DNA of 64,000 bases, taken from Burkholderiales bacterium (GTDB taxonomy: Bacteria > Pseudomonadota > Gammaproteobacteria > Burkholderiales > Casimicrobiaceae). The stretch spans positions 124,001 through 188,000 of the forward strand of contig CAJPFI010000006.1 of assembly GCA_905339295.1 (NCBI GenBank), given 5' to 3'. The position numbers and the translations under genes are program-made. The notes under the pieces were generated by a model that was not told where the DNA came from, did no database searches, and saw only the letters and a list, made by a program, of their open reading frames with translations. Below are positions 55,632-64,000 of this stretch, in pieces (position 1 is the stretch's first letter; each line of letters begins with the position of its first letter).

Positions 55632-57630
55632 AGTCCGGCCGGCGCCGGTCGCCGAACGCGGCGATGCCTTCCCGGGCGGCCGCCGTGCAGGCGCTCGCGC
55701 CGAACGCGCGGTAACCGACCTCGAGCGCGTCCCCGAGCGTCGGCGCCGCGGCGGCTGCGCGGATCGCGCCTTCCATCAGCGCGATCGCCGTCGCGCTCAG
55801 CGCCAATCCGTTCTCGGCGGCCGGCGCGATCGCGTCGATCGGCGGGATCGCGACCGCGCCGCCGGCGACGGCGCGCGGGCGGCCCGAGAGCGCATGCACC
55901 TGCGCTACCGCCGCGGCGACGAGCGCATGCGGATCGTCGGCGAGCGCGTCGACGATGCCGAGCTCGTGCGCGCGGACCGCCGTGAGCTTCTCGGCCCGGC
56001 GCAGCATCCCGTGGAAGACCGCGCCCGCGGCGGGCCAGCGCCGATACGGGACGACCATCGCGCCGATCCCGGGAAGGATGCCGAGCGTGATCTCGGGAAA
56101 CTGCATCCATGCGTCGCGCATCGCGACGAGCGAATGGCAGCGCATCGCGAGCTCGAAGCCGCCGCCCAGCGCGATGCCGTTCAGCGCCGCGACGACCGGC
56201 TTGTCCATCGCGTCGAGGTGGACGAGCAGGCGCGAGCAGTCGCGCGCGTACTGGGCCGACGCCTCCGCATCGCCCAGAAGCGACGGGAAGCGGCCGATGT
56301 CGGCGCCGGCGCAGAACGCCTTCGTGCCGTAGCCGGTGATCACGAATCCGCGCACCGCGCCGTCGCGCTCGTGGCGCCGGACGACGTCGAGGATCTCGTC
56401 GGTCATCTCGTCGTGCAGCGCGTTGAGCGCCTCCGGGCGGCGCAGCGTGACGACCTTCACGCCGTCGACGTCGTCGACGAGGACGTGGCGCAGGAAGCGC
56501 TGGTAGTCGGGCAGCGGGCGCGTCGGCATCGGCATGCCCGGGCGGTCGTGCGCGAAGCGCGCGAGGATGCGCGCGGACTCCTCCGCGCCCAGGTCGCGCA
56601 TCAGCTCGAGCGGCCCGCGCCTGAAGCCGAGCGCGATCCGGCAGCCGAGGTCGAGGTCCGCCGGCTCCCCGATCGCGCGGTCGAGGATGTCGGCCGCCTG
56701 CGAGAGCAGCACGCCGAGCAGCCGGTCGCGGATCGCCGCGGCGGTCGCGGGAGCGACGTCGACGCGCCCGCCCGGCGCGACGGTCAGCCACCGGTCGACC
56801 GAGCGGAACACCGGGGCCGGCCGGTAGTGCTCGCCCTCCTCGTCGGCCTGCAGCGTGTTGGTCTCGACGATGATCGGGTTGCCGCGCGCGAGGTTGAGCA
56901 CGTAGAACGGCCCGGCATGCACGAACTCTCCCGCGACGCCGTCGACCTCGGTCGCGCTCGCGCGGTCGAGCAGGAGCGCGGCCTCGTTGCACCAGTTGTC
57001 GAAGACGCGGTCGAGCATGAAGCACGTCGCGTCCGCGGTCACGATCGGCAGCTTGCCGGTGGCGCAGAAGACGCGGCGCAGGTGGTCGACGAGCCCGGGC
57101 GCGGCGAGCGGCCAGTCGATCACCTCGACCGCGGGATTGCGCCACGCCGGCGCGAAGAAGTGCGTTACCGTGGCGCGCGCCGGGTGGCGCATCCCGGCGA
57201 AGATGCGCGAGGCGGGGAGCGAGCTCGTGTTCGACGTGACGATCGCGTCGGAGGCGACGCGCGCCTCGACCTCGGCGAAGATCCGGCGCTTGAGCGCGAG
57301 GTTCTCGGTCGCGGCCTCGATCACCCAGTCGCAGTCCGCGATCGCGTCGTAGTCGAGGCTGCCGCGGAGATCGCGCGTCACGGCGGCGGCCTCCTCGGCG
57401 CCCACCTTGCCGCGGGCGACCGCCTTGCGCGCATAGTCGCCGAAGCGCGCGAGCGCGGCGTCGAGCGGGGCCTGCGCGACGTCGACGAGCGTCAGCGAGA
57501 GGCCGGGGAGCGCGCTCTTCAGGTAATAGCCGATGTCGGGGCCGATCGAGCCCGCGCCGACGATCGCGACGCGGCGGGGCAGCGGGCGGGACGGGGCGGC
57601 GAGCAGGGGATTCGCGTGGCGGGCGTTCAA
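55615..57630 (-). CDS. 3-hydroxyacyl-CoA dehydrogenase/enoyl-CoA hydratase fusion
   Basis: 671 residues, TTG start. The N-terminal half is a 3-hydroxyacyl-CoA dehydrogenase (RVAIVGAGSIGPDIGYYL, EAATENLALKRRIFAE, SNTSSLPAS) to about residue 385. The rest is an enoyl-CoA hydratase/isomerase (VKVVTLRRPEALNALHDEM, FCAGADIG, NGIALGGGFELAMRC). This order is the reverse of FadB/FadJ. It would act in beta-oxidation of some acyl-CoA; chain type is unknown. It runs convergently into qhnE with a 17-bp overlap and follows NnrS in the same direction. Confidence 0.9.
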   Translation of the reverse strand: MNARHANPLLAAPSRPLPRRVAIVGAGSIGPDIGYYLKSALPGLSLTLVDVAQAPLDAALARFGDYARKAVARGKVGAEEAAAVTRDLRGSLDYDAIADCDWVIEAATENLALKRRIFAEVEARVASDAIVTSNTSSLPASRIFAGMRHPARATVTHFFAPAWRNPAVEVIDWPLAAPGLVDHLRRVFCATGKLPIVTADATCFMLDRVFDNWCNEAALLLDRASATEVDGVAGEFVHAGPFYVLNLARGNPIIVETNTLQADEEGEHYRPAPVFRSVDRWLTVAPGGRVDVAPATAAAIRDRLLGVLLSQAADILDRAIGEPADLDLGCRIALGFRRGPLELMRDLGAEESARILARFAHDRPGMPMPTRPLPDYQRFLRHVLVDDVDGVKVVTLRRPEALNALHDEMTDEILDVVRRHERDGAVRGFVITGYGTKAFCAGADIGRFPSLLGDAEASAQYARDCSRLLVHLDAMDKPVVAALNGIALGGGFELAMRCHSLVAMRDAWMQFPEITLGILPGIGAMVVPYRRWPAAGAVFHGMLRRAEKLTAVRAHELGIVDALADDPHALVAAAVAQVHALSGRPRAVAGGAVAIPPIDAIAPAAENGLALSATAIALMEGAIRAAAAAPTLGDALEVGYRAFGASACTAAAREGIAAFGDRRRPDFTRTG

Positions 57631-57663
57631 GGCGACCTCGGGGAGAAGGGGGGCGGGACGGGG

Positions 57664-58866
57664 TCAGCGCGGACTGGCATCGGATCCCGGCCGCGTGTCG
57701 GCGGTGAGCGGGCTCGCGACCGCGCGCGGAAGGCTGGGCGTCACGAGGATCGAACCGTAGCAGACGAGATAGAGCGCGAACGCCGCGATCCACGCGAGGC
57801 CCGCGGCGGCGACCCACGCCTCGCCCCCGTTCGCGATCGCGGCGCCGGTCCGGATCAGCGCGGCGGCCTGGACGAGGAGGAACGCCGCGACCATCGCGCG
57901 CGGAATCGCGAGCGGCCGGCCCGTGTGCCGCAGCGCGACACGCGTCATGAGCCCGATCATGACCGATCCGAGCGCGCCGGCCGTGAACGCGTGCAGCCAC
58001 GCGCGCTCTGCGCCGGGGAGGCCGAGCTCGCCCAGCGCCCGCAGCAGGAACGCGGCGACCAGCCACGCGTAACCGGCGTGCATCGTCCACAGGAGCGGCA
58101 CGTCGAGGACCTTCCAACCCCGCCAGCGGCCCAGGCGCACGGCGTGGAGGATGAACGCGGCGAAGGCCGCCACCGCGCGCCAGGACGCCGGCGCGCCGGC
58201 GAGGTCGACCGCCGCGAGCACGACGATCGCCCCGATCGAGGCGACCTCGAGCGGGCGCACGAACGGCGCCTGCGCGCCGCGGCCGGTCGCGCGCAGGTGA
58301 TTGCCGGTGAACACCGGCGTGAACACGCCGCCGGCCAGCGCGAACAGCAGCACGATCGAGTACAGCGCGGCGCGCAGCCCCGTCTGCACCTCGCCTGCGC
58401 CGAACAGCGCCTCGCCCGCGAACATCCCGGCGATCACGACGAGCAGCAGGAGCCAGGTGCGGTCGGCGATGCGCATGAGCTGCCGCGCGAGCATCGCGCC
58501 GAGCACGACCCAGAGCGCGCACGCGGTGGCGACGCCGAGCCATGCCGGCAGCGCATCGCGGAACCAGAAGCCCGCGCGCGCGACGGCCCACAGCGCCACG
58601 AGGCCGGCGAGCGGCGCGCCGCGGATCTCGGGCGTGCCCGCCCAGCCGGGCAGCGCGGTCAGCGCGATCGCGCAGACGATCGCGGAGGCGAACCCGAACA
58701 GCATCTCGTGGCCGTGCCACAGCGGGGCGTCCGGCGCCGCCGCGACGCCCGCGCGCACGGCGAGCCACGCGGCCATCAGCGCGATCCCGTAGGCGACGCC
58801 GAGCACGCAGAGCGGACGGAACGGGCTTGCCCAGAGGGAAGCGAACGGCAGCGTCGGCGGGGCCAT
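57664..58866 (-). CDS. NnrS family membrane protein
   Basis: 400 residues with about twelve membrane helices. HGHEMLFGFASAIVCAIALTALPGW near 50 and GGVFTPVFTGNHL near 190 are NnrS signatures with conserved His for heme/metal. NnrS is linked to nitric-oxide stress and denitrification. Start ATG 58866 is taken; an ATG 63 bases upstream would add a Pro-rich stretch. It is followed after 33 bases by the dehydrogenase/hydratase fusion gene. Confidence 0.88.
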   Translation of the reverse strand: MAPPTLPFASLWASPFRPLCVLGVAYGIALMAAWLAVRAGVAAAPDAPLWHGHEMLFGFASAIVCAIALTALPGWAGTPEIRGAPLAGLVALWAVARAGFWFRDALPAWLGVATACALWVVLGAMLARQLMRIADRTWLLLLVVIAGMFAGEALFGAGEVQTGLRAALYSIVLLFALAGGVFTPVFTGNHLRATGRGAQAPFVRPLEVASIGAIVVLAAVDLAGAPASWRAVAAFAAFILHAVRLGRWRGWKVLDVPLLWTMHAGYAWLVAAFLLRALGELGLPGAERAWLHAFTAGALGSVMIGLMTRVALRHTGRPLAIPRAMVAAFLLVQAAALIRTGAAIANGGEAWVAAAGLAWIAAFALYLVCYGSILVTPSLPRAVASPLTADTRPGSDASPR

Positions 58867-58914
58867 CGGCGTTGGCGTGGGGAGGGATCGCGGCGGGGCG
58901 GGGGCGGCGGCCGG

Positions 58915-58941
58915 TTGACACGCGGGCATCGAATGTATACC
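58915..58941 (+). promoter_or_regulatory. Putative promoter of the GntR-thiolase-ligase-HyuA unit
   Basis: A perfect TTGACA at 58915-58920 and TATACC at 58936-58941; the spacing of 15 bases is short. It lies about 115 bases before the GntR start and overlaps the dyad at 58935-58961. Confidence 0.5.
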
Positions 58942-58961
58942 GTACCCGCAATACGGAATAC
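58935..58961. promoter_or_regulatory. Inverted repeat, probable GntR operator
   Basis: GTATACCGTA and TACGGAATAC form a 10-bp inverted repeat with one mismatch around a 7-base spacer. It overlaps the -10 box, so binding would block transcription. The neighbouring GntR/FCD regulator is the natural ligand, and GTAT/ATAC half-sites suit that family. Confidence 0.6.
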
Positions 58962-59055
58962 ATGCAATCGTCTCCCCGGCGCCACCCCACGATTCGCCTC
59001 CGCGCTCCCGCGCCGACCCCGCCACCCGATTCCGCCACCGACGCCCGCCGACCCG

Positions 59056-59775
59056 ATGGTCCCCGCGCTCAAACCCGTCGACCGGCCCGCCGGCCTCGGC
59101 GACCAGGTGTACCGCACGCTGCGCGAGTACCTCGGCAGCCACGTGATCGTGCCCGGCCAGCGCCTGCAGGAGGCGCCGCTCGCGATCCAGCTGGGCGTCT
59201 CGAGAACGCCGGTGCGCGAGGCGCTGGCGCGGCTCGAGAGCGAGGGCCTGATCTCGGCCGACGGCCGCAGCTTCACCGTGCCGGTGCTCTCCGACGCCGA
59301 CGTGGACGAGATCTACGAGCTGCGCGGCATGCTCGAGCCTGCGGCCCTCGCGCAGGTCGCCGCGTCGGGCGCCGACGCCGAGGCGCTCGCCGGCATCGCC
59401 GCCGCGCTGAAGGATGCCGAGGCCGCGGAGCGCGCGAGCGATGCCGAGGCGTTCATCGAAGCGAACGCGCGCTTCCACGCGGCGTGGCACGCGCTCGTCG
59501 CGAACCGCCGGCTGCTGCGCGCGATCGACCTGTGCGCCGGGCATGTCCGCTTCCTGCGCGTGCTGACGCTGAACCGCGCCGCGGCGCGCAAGGCCGCGCT
59601 GGCCGGCATGAGGGGCATCCTCGCGGTGTTGCGCAAGCGCGACGCGGAACGTGCGATCCCCGTGATGCGCGAGCACCTGCGCACCGCCCGCCATCACCTT
59701 CGCCTCGTCCTCGACGACATCGAGCGCGAGGCCGCCGGCCGCCGCGAGGCCGCGGCCGGCGCGCGTCCCCGCTAG
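59056..59775 (+). CDS. GntR-family regulator with FCD domain
   Basis: 239 residues. The N-terminal winged helix has QVYRTLREYL, LAIQLGVSRTPVREALARLESEGLI. The C-terminal FCD domain is all-helical with the metal-binding D/H set (DADVDEIYELRGMLEP, ARFHAAWHAL, MREHLRTARHH). It is likely an acid- or CoA-ester-responsive repressor of its own operon (thiolase, ligase, HyuA). It also diverges from NnrS. Confidence 0.92.
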   Translation: MVPALKPVDRPAGLGDQVYRTLREYLGSHVIVPGQRLQEAPLAIQLGVSRTPVREALARLESEGLISADGRSFTVPVLSDADVDEIYELRGMLEPAALAQVAASGADAEALAGIAAALKDAEAAERASDAEAFIEANARFHAAWHALVANRRLLRAIDLCAGHVRFLRVLTLNRAAARKAALAGMRGILAVLRKRDAERAIPVMREHLRTARHHLRLVLDDIEREAAGRREAAAGARPR

Positions 59776-59795
59776 CCCGGCCGCGGACCCGAACC

Positions 59796-61004
59796 ATGCC
59801 GATCCGAGCCGAGATCCCCTACGGCGCGTACTGGTCGACGCCGTTCGCGCGCTGGCAGGGGAGCTTCGCGCACCTGCACAGCATCGAGTTCGCCGCGCAC
59901 GTCGCGAAACGCGAGCTCGCGCGCCGCGGCATCCCCCCCGAGCGGATCGACGGCGGCGTGCTCGGTTTGTCGGTCCCGCAGAAGCACGCGTTCTACGGAT
60001 TGCCGTGGCTCGCCGGCATGGCGGGCGCGGCGACGATCGCCGGCCCGACGATCATGCAGGCCTGCGCCACCGGCGTGCGCGTGCTGCTCGCGAGCGCGCT
60101 GGAGGTCGAGAGCGGCCTCGCCGAGGTCGCGATCGGCGTGACCTGCGACCGCACGTCGAACGGCCCGCACCTGTACTACCCGAATCCGAAGGGACCTGGC
60201 GGCACCGGCGCGCACGAGGACTGGGTGCTCGGGAACTTCGACTGCGACCCCCTCGGGCCGCATGCGATGGTCGACACGGCCGAGAACGTCGCGCGCGCGC
60301 ACGGTCTGTCGACGGCCGAGCAGCACGCGGTCGTGCTCCGGCGCGAGGAGCAGTACCGGATGGCGCTGGCGGACGACTCGGCGTTCCTTCGTCGCTTCAT
60401 GACGCTTCCGTTCGACGTTCCCGCTTCGAGCTTCGCGAAGTCGCAGGGCACGCTCGCCGGCGACGAAGGGGTCGGCGCGTCGACCGCCGAGGGCCTCGCG
60501 CGCCTGAAGCCGGTCAGGCCGGGCGGCACCGTGACGTTCGGCGGACAGACGCATCCGGCCGACGGCAACGCGGCGATCGTCGTCGCGACGCCGGAACGGG
60601 CGGCCGAGCTCTCGTCGCAGCCGGCGATCGCCGTGCGGCTGCTCGGCTTCGGCCAGGCGCGAGCGCCGCTCGCCCGCATGCCCGAGGCCACGGTTCCGGC
60701 GGCGCGGCAGGCGCTCGAGCGCGCAGGCCTCGCGATCGGACAGATCGACGCGATCAAGACGCACAACCCGTTCGCGCTGAACGACCTCGTCTTCGCGCGG
60801 GAGACCGGCGTCGACTGGGAGAGCATGAACAACTACGGTTCGTCGCTCGTGTGGGGACACCCGCAGGCGCCGATGGGCACGCGATCGGTGATCGAGCTGA
60901 TCGAGGAACTGGCATTGCGCGGCGGAGGCCGCGGACTGTTCGCCGGCTGCGCGGCCGGCGACTCCGCGATGGCGCTCGCGATCGAGGTCGGCGATAGACG
61001 CTAG
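59796..61004 (+). CDS. Thiolase-like protein (lipid-transfer/SCP-x type)
   Basis: 402 residues. The nucleophile Cys is in MQACATGVRVL near residue 89, His in VWGHPQAPMGTR, and a second Cys in FAGCAAGDSAM close to the end, giving the three-part thiolase active site. The family includes non-decarboxylating thiolases of ketoacyl-CoA breakdown. The substrate cannot be read from sequence; with the downstream CoA ligase and HyuA, cleavage of a 3-oxoacyl-CoA is likely. Confidence 0.85.
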   Translation: MPIRAEIPYGAYWSTPFARWQGSFAHLHSIEFAAHVAKRELARRGIPPERIDGGVLGLSVPQKHAFYGLPWLAGMAGAATIAGPTIMQACATGVRVLLASALEVESGLAEVAIGVTCDRTSNGPHLYYPNPKGPGGTGAHEDWVLGNFDCDPLGPHAMVDTAENVARAHGLSTAEQHAVVLRREEQYRMALADDSAFLRRFMTLPFDVPASSFAKSQGTLAGDEGVGASTAEGLARLKPVRPGGTVTFGGQTHPADGNAAIVVATPERAAELSSQPAIAVRLLGFGQARAPLARMPEATVPAARQALERAGLAIGQIDAIKTHNPFALNDLVFARETGVDWESMNNYGSSLVWGHPQAPMGTRSVIELIEELALRGGGRGLFAGCAAGDSAMALAIEVGDRR

Positions 61005-61086
61005 GGTGGCGGACGTCGCCGCGAGAGCGACGCCGCGCCGCGATCGGCTTCCCGGCGCAACGTGCGCCGGGGCCGAGGGAGGGTGC

Positions 61087-62616
61087 ATGGATCTGTCCGA
61101 ATGGATCGAGCGACAGGCCGCGTTCGCGCCGGCGAAGACCGCGCTCGTCTGCGCGGGCGTCGCGTCGAGCTACGCCGAGTTCGCGCGCGCCATCGACCGC
61201 GTCGCGCGCGCGCTCGCGGCTTGCGGCGTCGGCCCTGGCGAGCGCGTCGCGCACCTGGGCTACAACGGTGGCGAGCAGCTCGCGCTGCTGTTCGCCTGCG
61301 CGCGCCTGGGCGCGATGTTCGTGCCGCTCTCCTGGCGGCTCGCGCCGCCCGAGCATCGCGCGATGCTGGCCGACTGCGGCCCGCGCGTGCTGGTCGCCTC
61401 CGACCCGTTCGTCGAGCCCGTCGCGCCGGTCGCCGAGGCGACCGGGATCCCGGTTCGCGTGACGCTCGGCGCCGCGCGCGACGGCTGGACGCCGTGGGAC
61501 GCATTCGTCGCGTCGGCGCCGGAGGGGCCGCGTCGCGCGGCCGGCGGCGGCGCGTCGCGGGTCCTGCTCTGCTACACGTCCGGATCGACCGGCCAGCCGA
61601 AGGGCGTGGTGCTGACGCAGGACGCGCTGTTCCACAACGCCGTCAACAGCGCGCACATGCACGACCTCACCAGCCGCGACGTCGTGCTGACGACGCTGCC
61701 GCTGTTCCACGTCGGCGGGCTCAACATCCAGACGCTTCCCGCGCTCCATGCCGGGGCGACCGTCGTGCTGCATCCGCGCTTCGACCCGTCGCAGGCGATC
61801 GACGCGATCGAGCGCCATGGCGTCACGCTCACCGTGCTCGTGCCCGCGCAGCTCGAGCTGATCGCGCGCGACCCGCGATGGCGCGACGCGGACCTCTCGC
61901 GCCTGCGCGCGATCACGACCGGCTCGACGATCGTCGGCGAGGGCTTCGTGCGCCGCGACCTGCAGCGCGGCGTTCCGCTGCTGCAGGTGTACGGCGCCAC
62001 CGAGACCTGCCCGATCGCGGCGTACCAGCGCATCGACGACGCGGCGCGCCATCCGGGCTCGGTCGGCAAGGCCGCGCTGCACTGCGAGCTGCGTCTCGTC
62101 GACGACGACGGGCGGGATGTCCCCGCCGGCACGCCCGGCGAAATCCTGGTCCGCGGCCCGAACGTGATGGACGGCTACTGGAACCAGCCGCGCGAGACGG
62201 CCGCGGCGCTCGACGGCGGCTGGTACCACACCGGTGACGTCGCGCATGCCGACGCCGACGGCTGGCTCCACGTCGACGGCCGGCGCCGCGACGTGATCAT
62301 CTCCGGCGGCGAGAACATCTATCCGGCCGAGGTCGAGAACGCGCTCGGCGACTGTCCCGACATCGCCGAGGTCGCCGTGGTCGGCCGGCCCGACGAGCGC
62401 TGGGGCGAGGCCGTGGTCGCCGTCGTCGTCCCCGCGCGCGGCGCTTCGCTCACGCGCGATGCGGTGTGCGCGCTGCTCGACGGGCGCGTCGCGCGCTACA
62501 AGCATCCGCGCGACGTCGTGTTCGCGGCGAGCCTCCCGCGCACGGCGCTCGGCAAGGTGAAGCGCGACGAACTGAAGCGCATGGCGCGCGGCGAGCCGGT
62601 CGCCGGTCCGGCCTGA
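61087..62616 (+). CDS. AMP-dependent acyl-CoA synthetase/ligase
   Basis: 509 residues. Motifs of the adenylate-forming family: CYTSGSTGQPKG near 160, YGATETCPIAAY near 302, WYHTGDVAHAD, GRRRDVIISGGENIYPAEVE and RTALGKVKRDEL at the end. No carrier domain. It would make an acyl-CoA from an organic acid. Position between thiolase and HyuA suggests activation of a keto acid produced by a HyuA-type carboxylase. Confidence 0.92.
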   Translation: MDLSEWIERQAAFAPAKTALVCAGVASSYAEFARAIDRVARALAACGVGPGERVAHLGYNGGEQLALLFACARLGAMFVPLSWRLAPPEHRAMLADCGPRVLVASDPFVEPVAPVAEATGIPVRVTLGAARDGWTPWDAFVASAPEGPRRAAGGGASRVLLCYTSGSTGQPKGVVLTQDALFHNAVNSAHMHDLTSRDVVLTTLPLFHVGGLNIQTLPALHAGATVVLHPRFDPSQAIDAIERHGVTLTVLVPAQLELIARDPRWRDADLSRLRAITTGSTIVGEGFVRRDLQRGVPLLQVYGATETCPIAAYQRIDDAARHPGSVGKAALHCELRLVDDDGRDVPAGTPGEILVRGPNVMDGYWNQPRETAAALDGGWYHTGDVAHADADGWLHVDGRRRDVIISGGENIYPAEVENALGDCPDIAEVAVVGRPDERWGEAVVAVVVPARGASLTRDAVCALLDGRVARYKHPRDVVFAASLPRTALGKVKRDELKRMARGEPVAGPA

Positions 62617-62632
62617 CCCGAAAGGAACGACG

Positions 62633-64000
62633 ATGGGCGCCAGAATCGGCATCGACGTCGGCGGCACGTTCACCGACTTCATCCTCACTCGCGACGACGC
62701 GCCGCCGATCCTGCACAAGGTGCTGTCGACGCCCGCCGACCCGTCGATCGCCGTGGTCGCCGGGCTCGCGGAGCTGGCGTCGATGGCGGGACCCGCGCGC
62801 GACGCGGGGGCGTTCGTCGCCTCGATCGAGACGATCGTGCACGGGACGACGGTCGCGACCAACGCGACGCTGACCGGCACCGGCGCGAAGTCGGCGCTGC
62901 TGACGACCGCCGGCGTGCGCGACGCCCTCGAGATGCGCCGCGGCATCCGCGAGGAGCAGTACAACAATGAGTACACGAACGTGAGGCCGCTGGTTCCGCG
63001 CTACCTGCGCGCGGGCATCCGGGGCCGCCTCGACCGGTCCGGTCGCGAGATCGAGCCGCTGTCGCTCGCCGACGTCGACGAGGCGATCGCGCGCTTCCGG
63101 CGCGAAGGCGTCGAGGCCGTGTCGGTCTGCTTCATGCACTCGTACGCGAACCCGGCGCACGAGGCGGCCGCGGCCGAGCGCGTTCGCGCGGCGATGCCGG
63201 AGGCGTTCCTCACCGTGTCGTCGACGCTGCTGCCGTCCATCCGCTTCTACGAGCGCGTGTCGACGACCGCGCTCAATTCCTACGTCGGGCCGAAGCTCAA
63301 CCGCTACGTCGAGCGCCTCGTCGCGCGGCTCGCGGAGGCCGGCTTCCGCGGCACGCTGCTGATCATGCAGAGCAACGGCGGCGTGATGGCGCCGGAGGTG
63401 GCGCGGGCGAGCCCGGCGCTCACGCTGCTGTCCGGGCCGGCCGGCGGCCCCGGCGCGGGACTTTTCTACGCGAAGGCGCTGGGGCGGGACCGTGCGATCA
63501 CCACCGACATGGGCGGGACGAGCTTCGAGGCCTCGGTCGCGGTCGGCGCGCCGCTCCTCGTCAACGACGGCGAGGTCGCGCGCCACAAGATCGCGCTGCC
63601 GATGCTCGACATCCACACGATCGGCGCGGGCGGCGGCTCGATCGGCTGGCTCGACCCGGGGGGCATGCTGCGCATGGGTCCGCAGAGCGCGGGTGCCGAC
63701 CCGGGCCCGGCCTGCTACGGCAAGGGCGGCGCGCTGCCGGCCTCCACCGACGCCAACCTCGTGCTGGGCTACCTCGACCCGGACTATTTCGCCGGCGGGC
63801 GGATGCGCCTGTCGGTCGAGGCCGCGCGCGAGGCCATCCGCACGCACATCGCCGAGCCGATGGGGATGTCGGTGGAGGACGCCGCCGCGGGCATGTTCCG
63901 CGTCGTCTGCAACAACATGGCGCAGGGCGTGCGCGAGGTGACGATCAAGCGCGGCTGGGATCCGCGCGAGTTCCCGTTCGTCGCCGCGGGCGGCGCCGGA
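62633..64000 (+). CDS. Hydantoinase/oxoprolinase family subunit A (HyuA-like), 3' truncated by window edge
   Basis: 456 codons are visible from ATG 62633, 16 bases after the ligase, with AAGGAA upstream. GIDVGGTFTDFI (ATP-binding), VHGTTVATNATL, TDMGGTSFE and GAGGGSIGWLDPGG are typical of HyuA/acetone-carboxylase beta/acetophenone-carboxylase subunits. The family uses ATP to activate a carbonyl or amide. In the ketone carboxylases it partners a HyuB subunit, which would lie beyond the window. Confidence 0.92.
   Translation, partial: MGARIGIDVGGTFTDFILTRDDAPPILHKVLSTPADPSIAVVAGLAELASMAGPARDAGAFVASIETIVHGTTVATNATLTGTGAKSALLTTAGVRDALEMRRGIREEQYNNEYTNVRPLVPRYLRAGIRGRLDRSGREIEPLSLADVDEAIARFRREGVEAVSVCFMHSYANPAHEAAAAERVRAAMPEAFLTVSSTLLPSIRFYERVSTTALNSYVGPKLNRYVERLVARLAEAGFRGTLLIMQSNGGVMAPEVARASPALTLLSGPAGGPGAGLFYAKALGRDRAITTDMGGTSFEASVAVGAPLLVNDGEVARHKIALPMLDIHTIGAGGGSIGWLDPGGMLRMGPQSAGADPGPACYGKGGALPASTDANLVLGYLDPDYFAGGRMRLSVEAAREAIRTHIAEPMGMSVEDAAAGMFRVVCNNMAQGVREVTIKRGWDPREFPFVAAGGAG

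Noticed and set aside
1-64000. CRISPR arrays and insertion sequences
   Set aside because: No regularly spaced repeats and no transposase or terminal inverted repeats were seen anywhere in the window.

Overview
The window is a contiguous piece of a high-GC, gene-dense bacterial chromosome. The uvrC-pgsA-tRNA-Asn order, the c-type cytochrome amine dehydrogenase, the DUF1302/DUF1329/RND set and the general gene content suggest a betaproteobacterium (Burkholderiales/Rhodocyclales-like). That placement is an inference from gene content, not from a phylogeny.

Layout. 1-3504: 5'-truncated multi-PAS GGDEF-EAL protein. 3567-10643: housekeeping and DNA repair (alpha/beta hydrolase, family-5 uracil-DNA glycosylase, uvrC, DUF454, pgsA), interrupted by a minus-strand unit of a PqqD-like protein, a small tail-anchored protein and a TPR glycosyltransferase. 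10712-10787: tRNA-Asn with a strong promoter. 10746-12380: two decayed integrase copies next to the tRNA. 12750-21180: a stress-flavoured block (HPF-type hibernation factor, bacterial eRF1-like protein, G6PDH/transaldolase, a frameshifted YihY, DsrE, rhodanese, sterol-desaturase-like protein, ArsR-rhodanese regulator) that ends in a second, broken YihY tail. 21777-30405: secreted protein, soluble-adenylyl-cyclase-like giant protein, spermidine-synthase-like protein and an NfeD-slipin pair. 30511-36387: a glycan-type cluster (UDP-galactopyranose-mutase-like flavoprotein, two glycan proteins, a stand-alone adenylation-carrier protein).

36690-55631 is the most interesting part. An AraC regulator diverges from about 17.5 kb of fifteen co-directional, tightly spaced genes: DUF1329, DUF1302 porin-like, RND transporter, TerB-like, YCF48-like, aldehyde dehydrogenase, then the quinohemoprotein amine dehydrogenase (QHNDH) system (alpha, radical-SAM QhnD, gamma QhnC, beta, QhnF-like ABC exporter, QhnE-like subtilisin). 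Between beta and the ABC exporter sit two translationally coupled genes that resemble the UbiV and UbiU U32-family iron-sulfur proteins. The flavin monooxygenase QhnG, known to hydroxylate the precursor tryptophan of the CTQ cofactor, is not in the window. The pair is therefore a candidate replacement hydroxylase for quinone cofactor biogenesis.

55615-64000: acyl-CoA metabolism: a hydroxyacyl-CoA dehydrogenase/enoyl-CoA hydratase fusion and NnrS on the minus strand. Diverging from them is a GntR/FCD regulator with an operator-like dyad, then a thiolase-like protein, an acyl-CoA ligase and a 3'-truncated HyuA subunit. The last three would fit a ketone-carboxylation, CoA-activation and thiolysis route.
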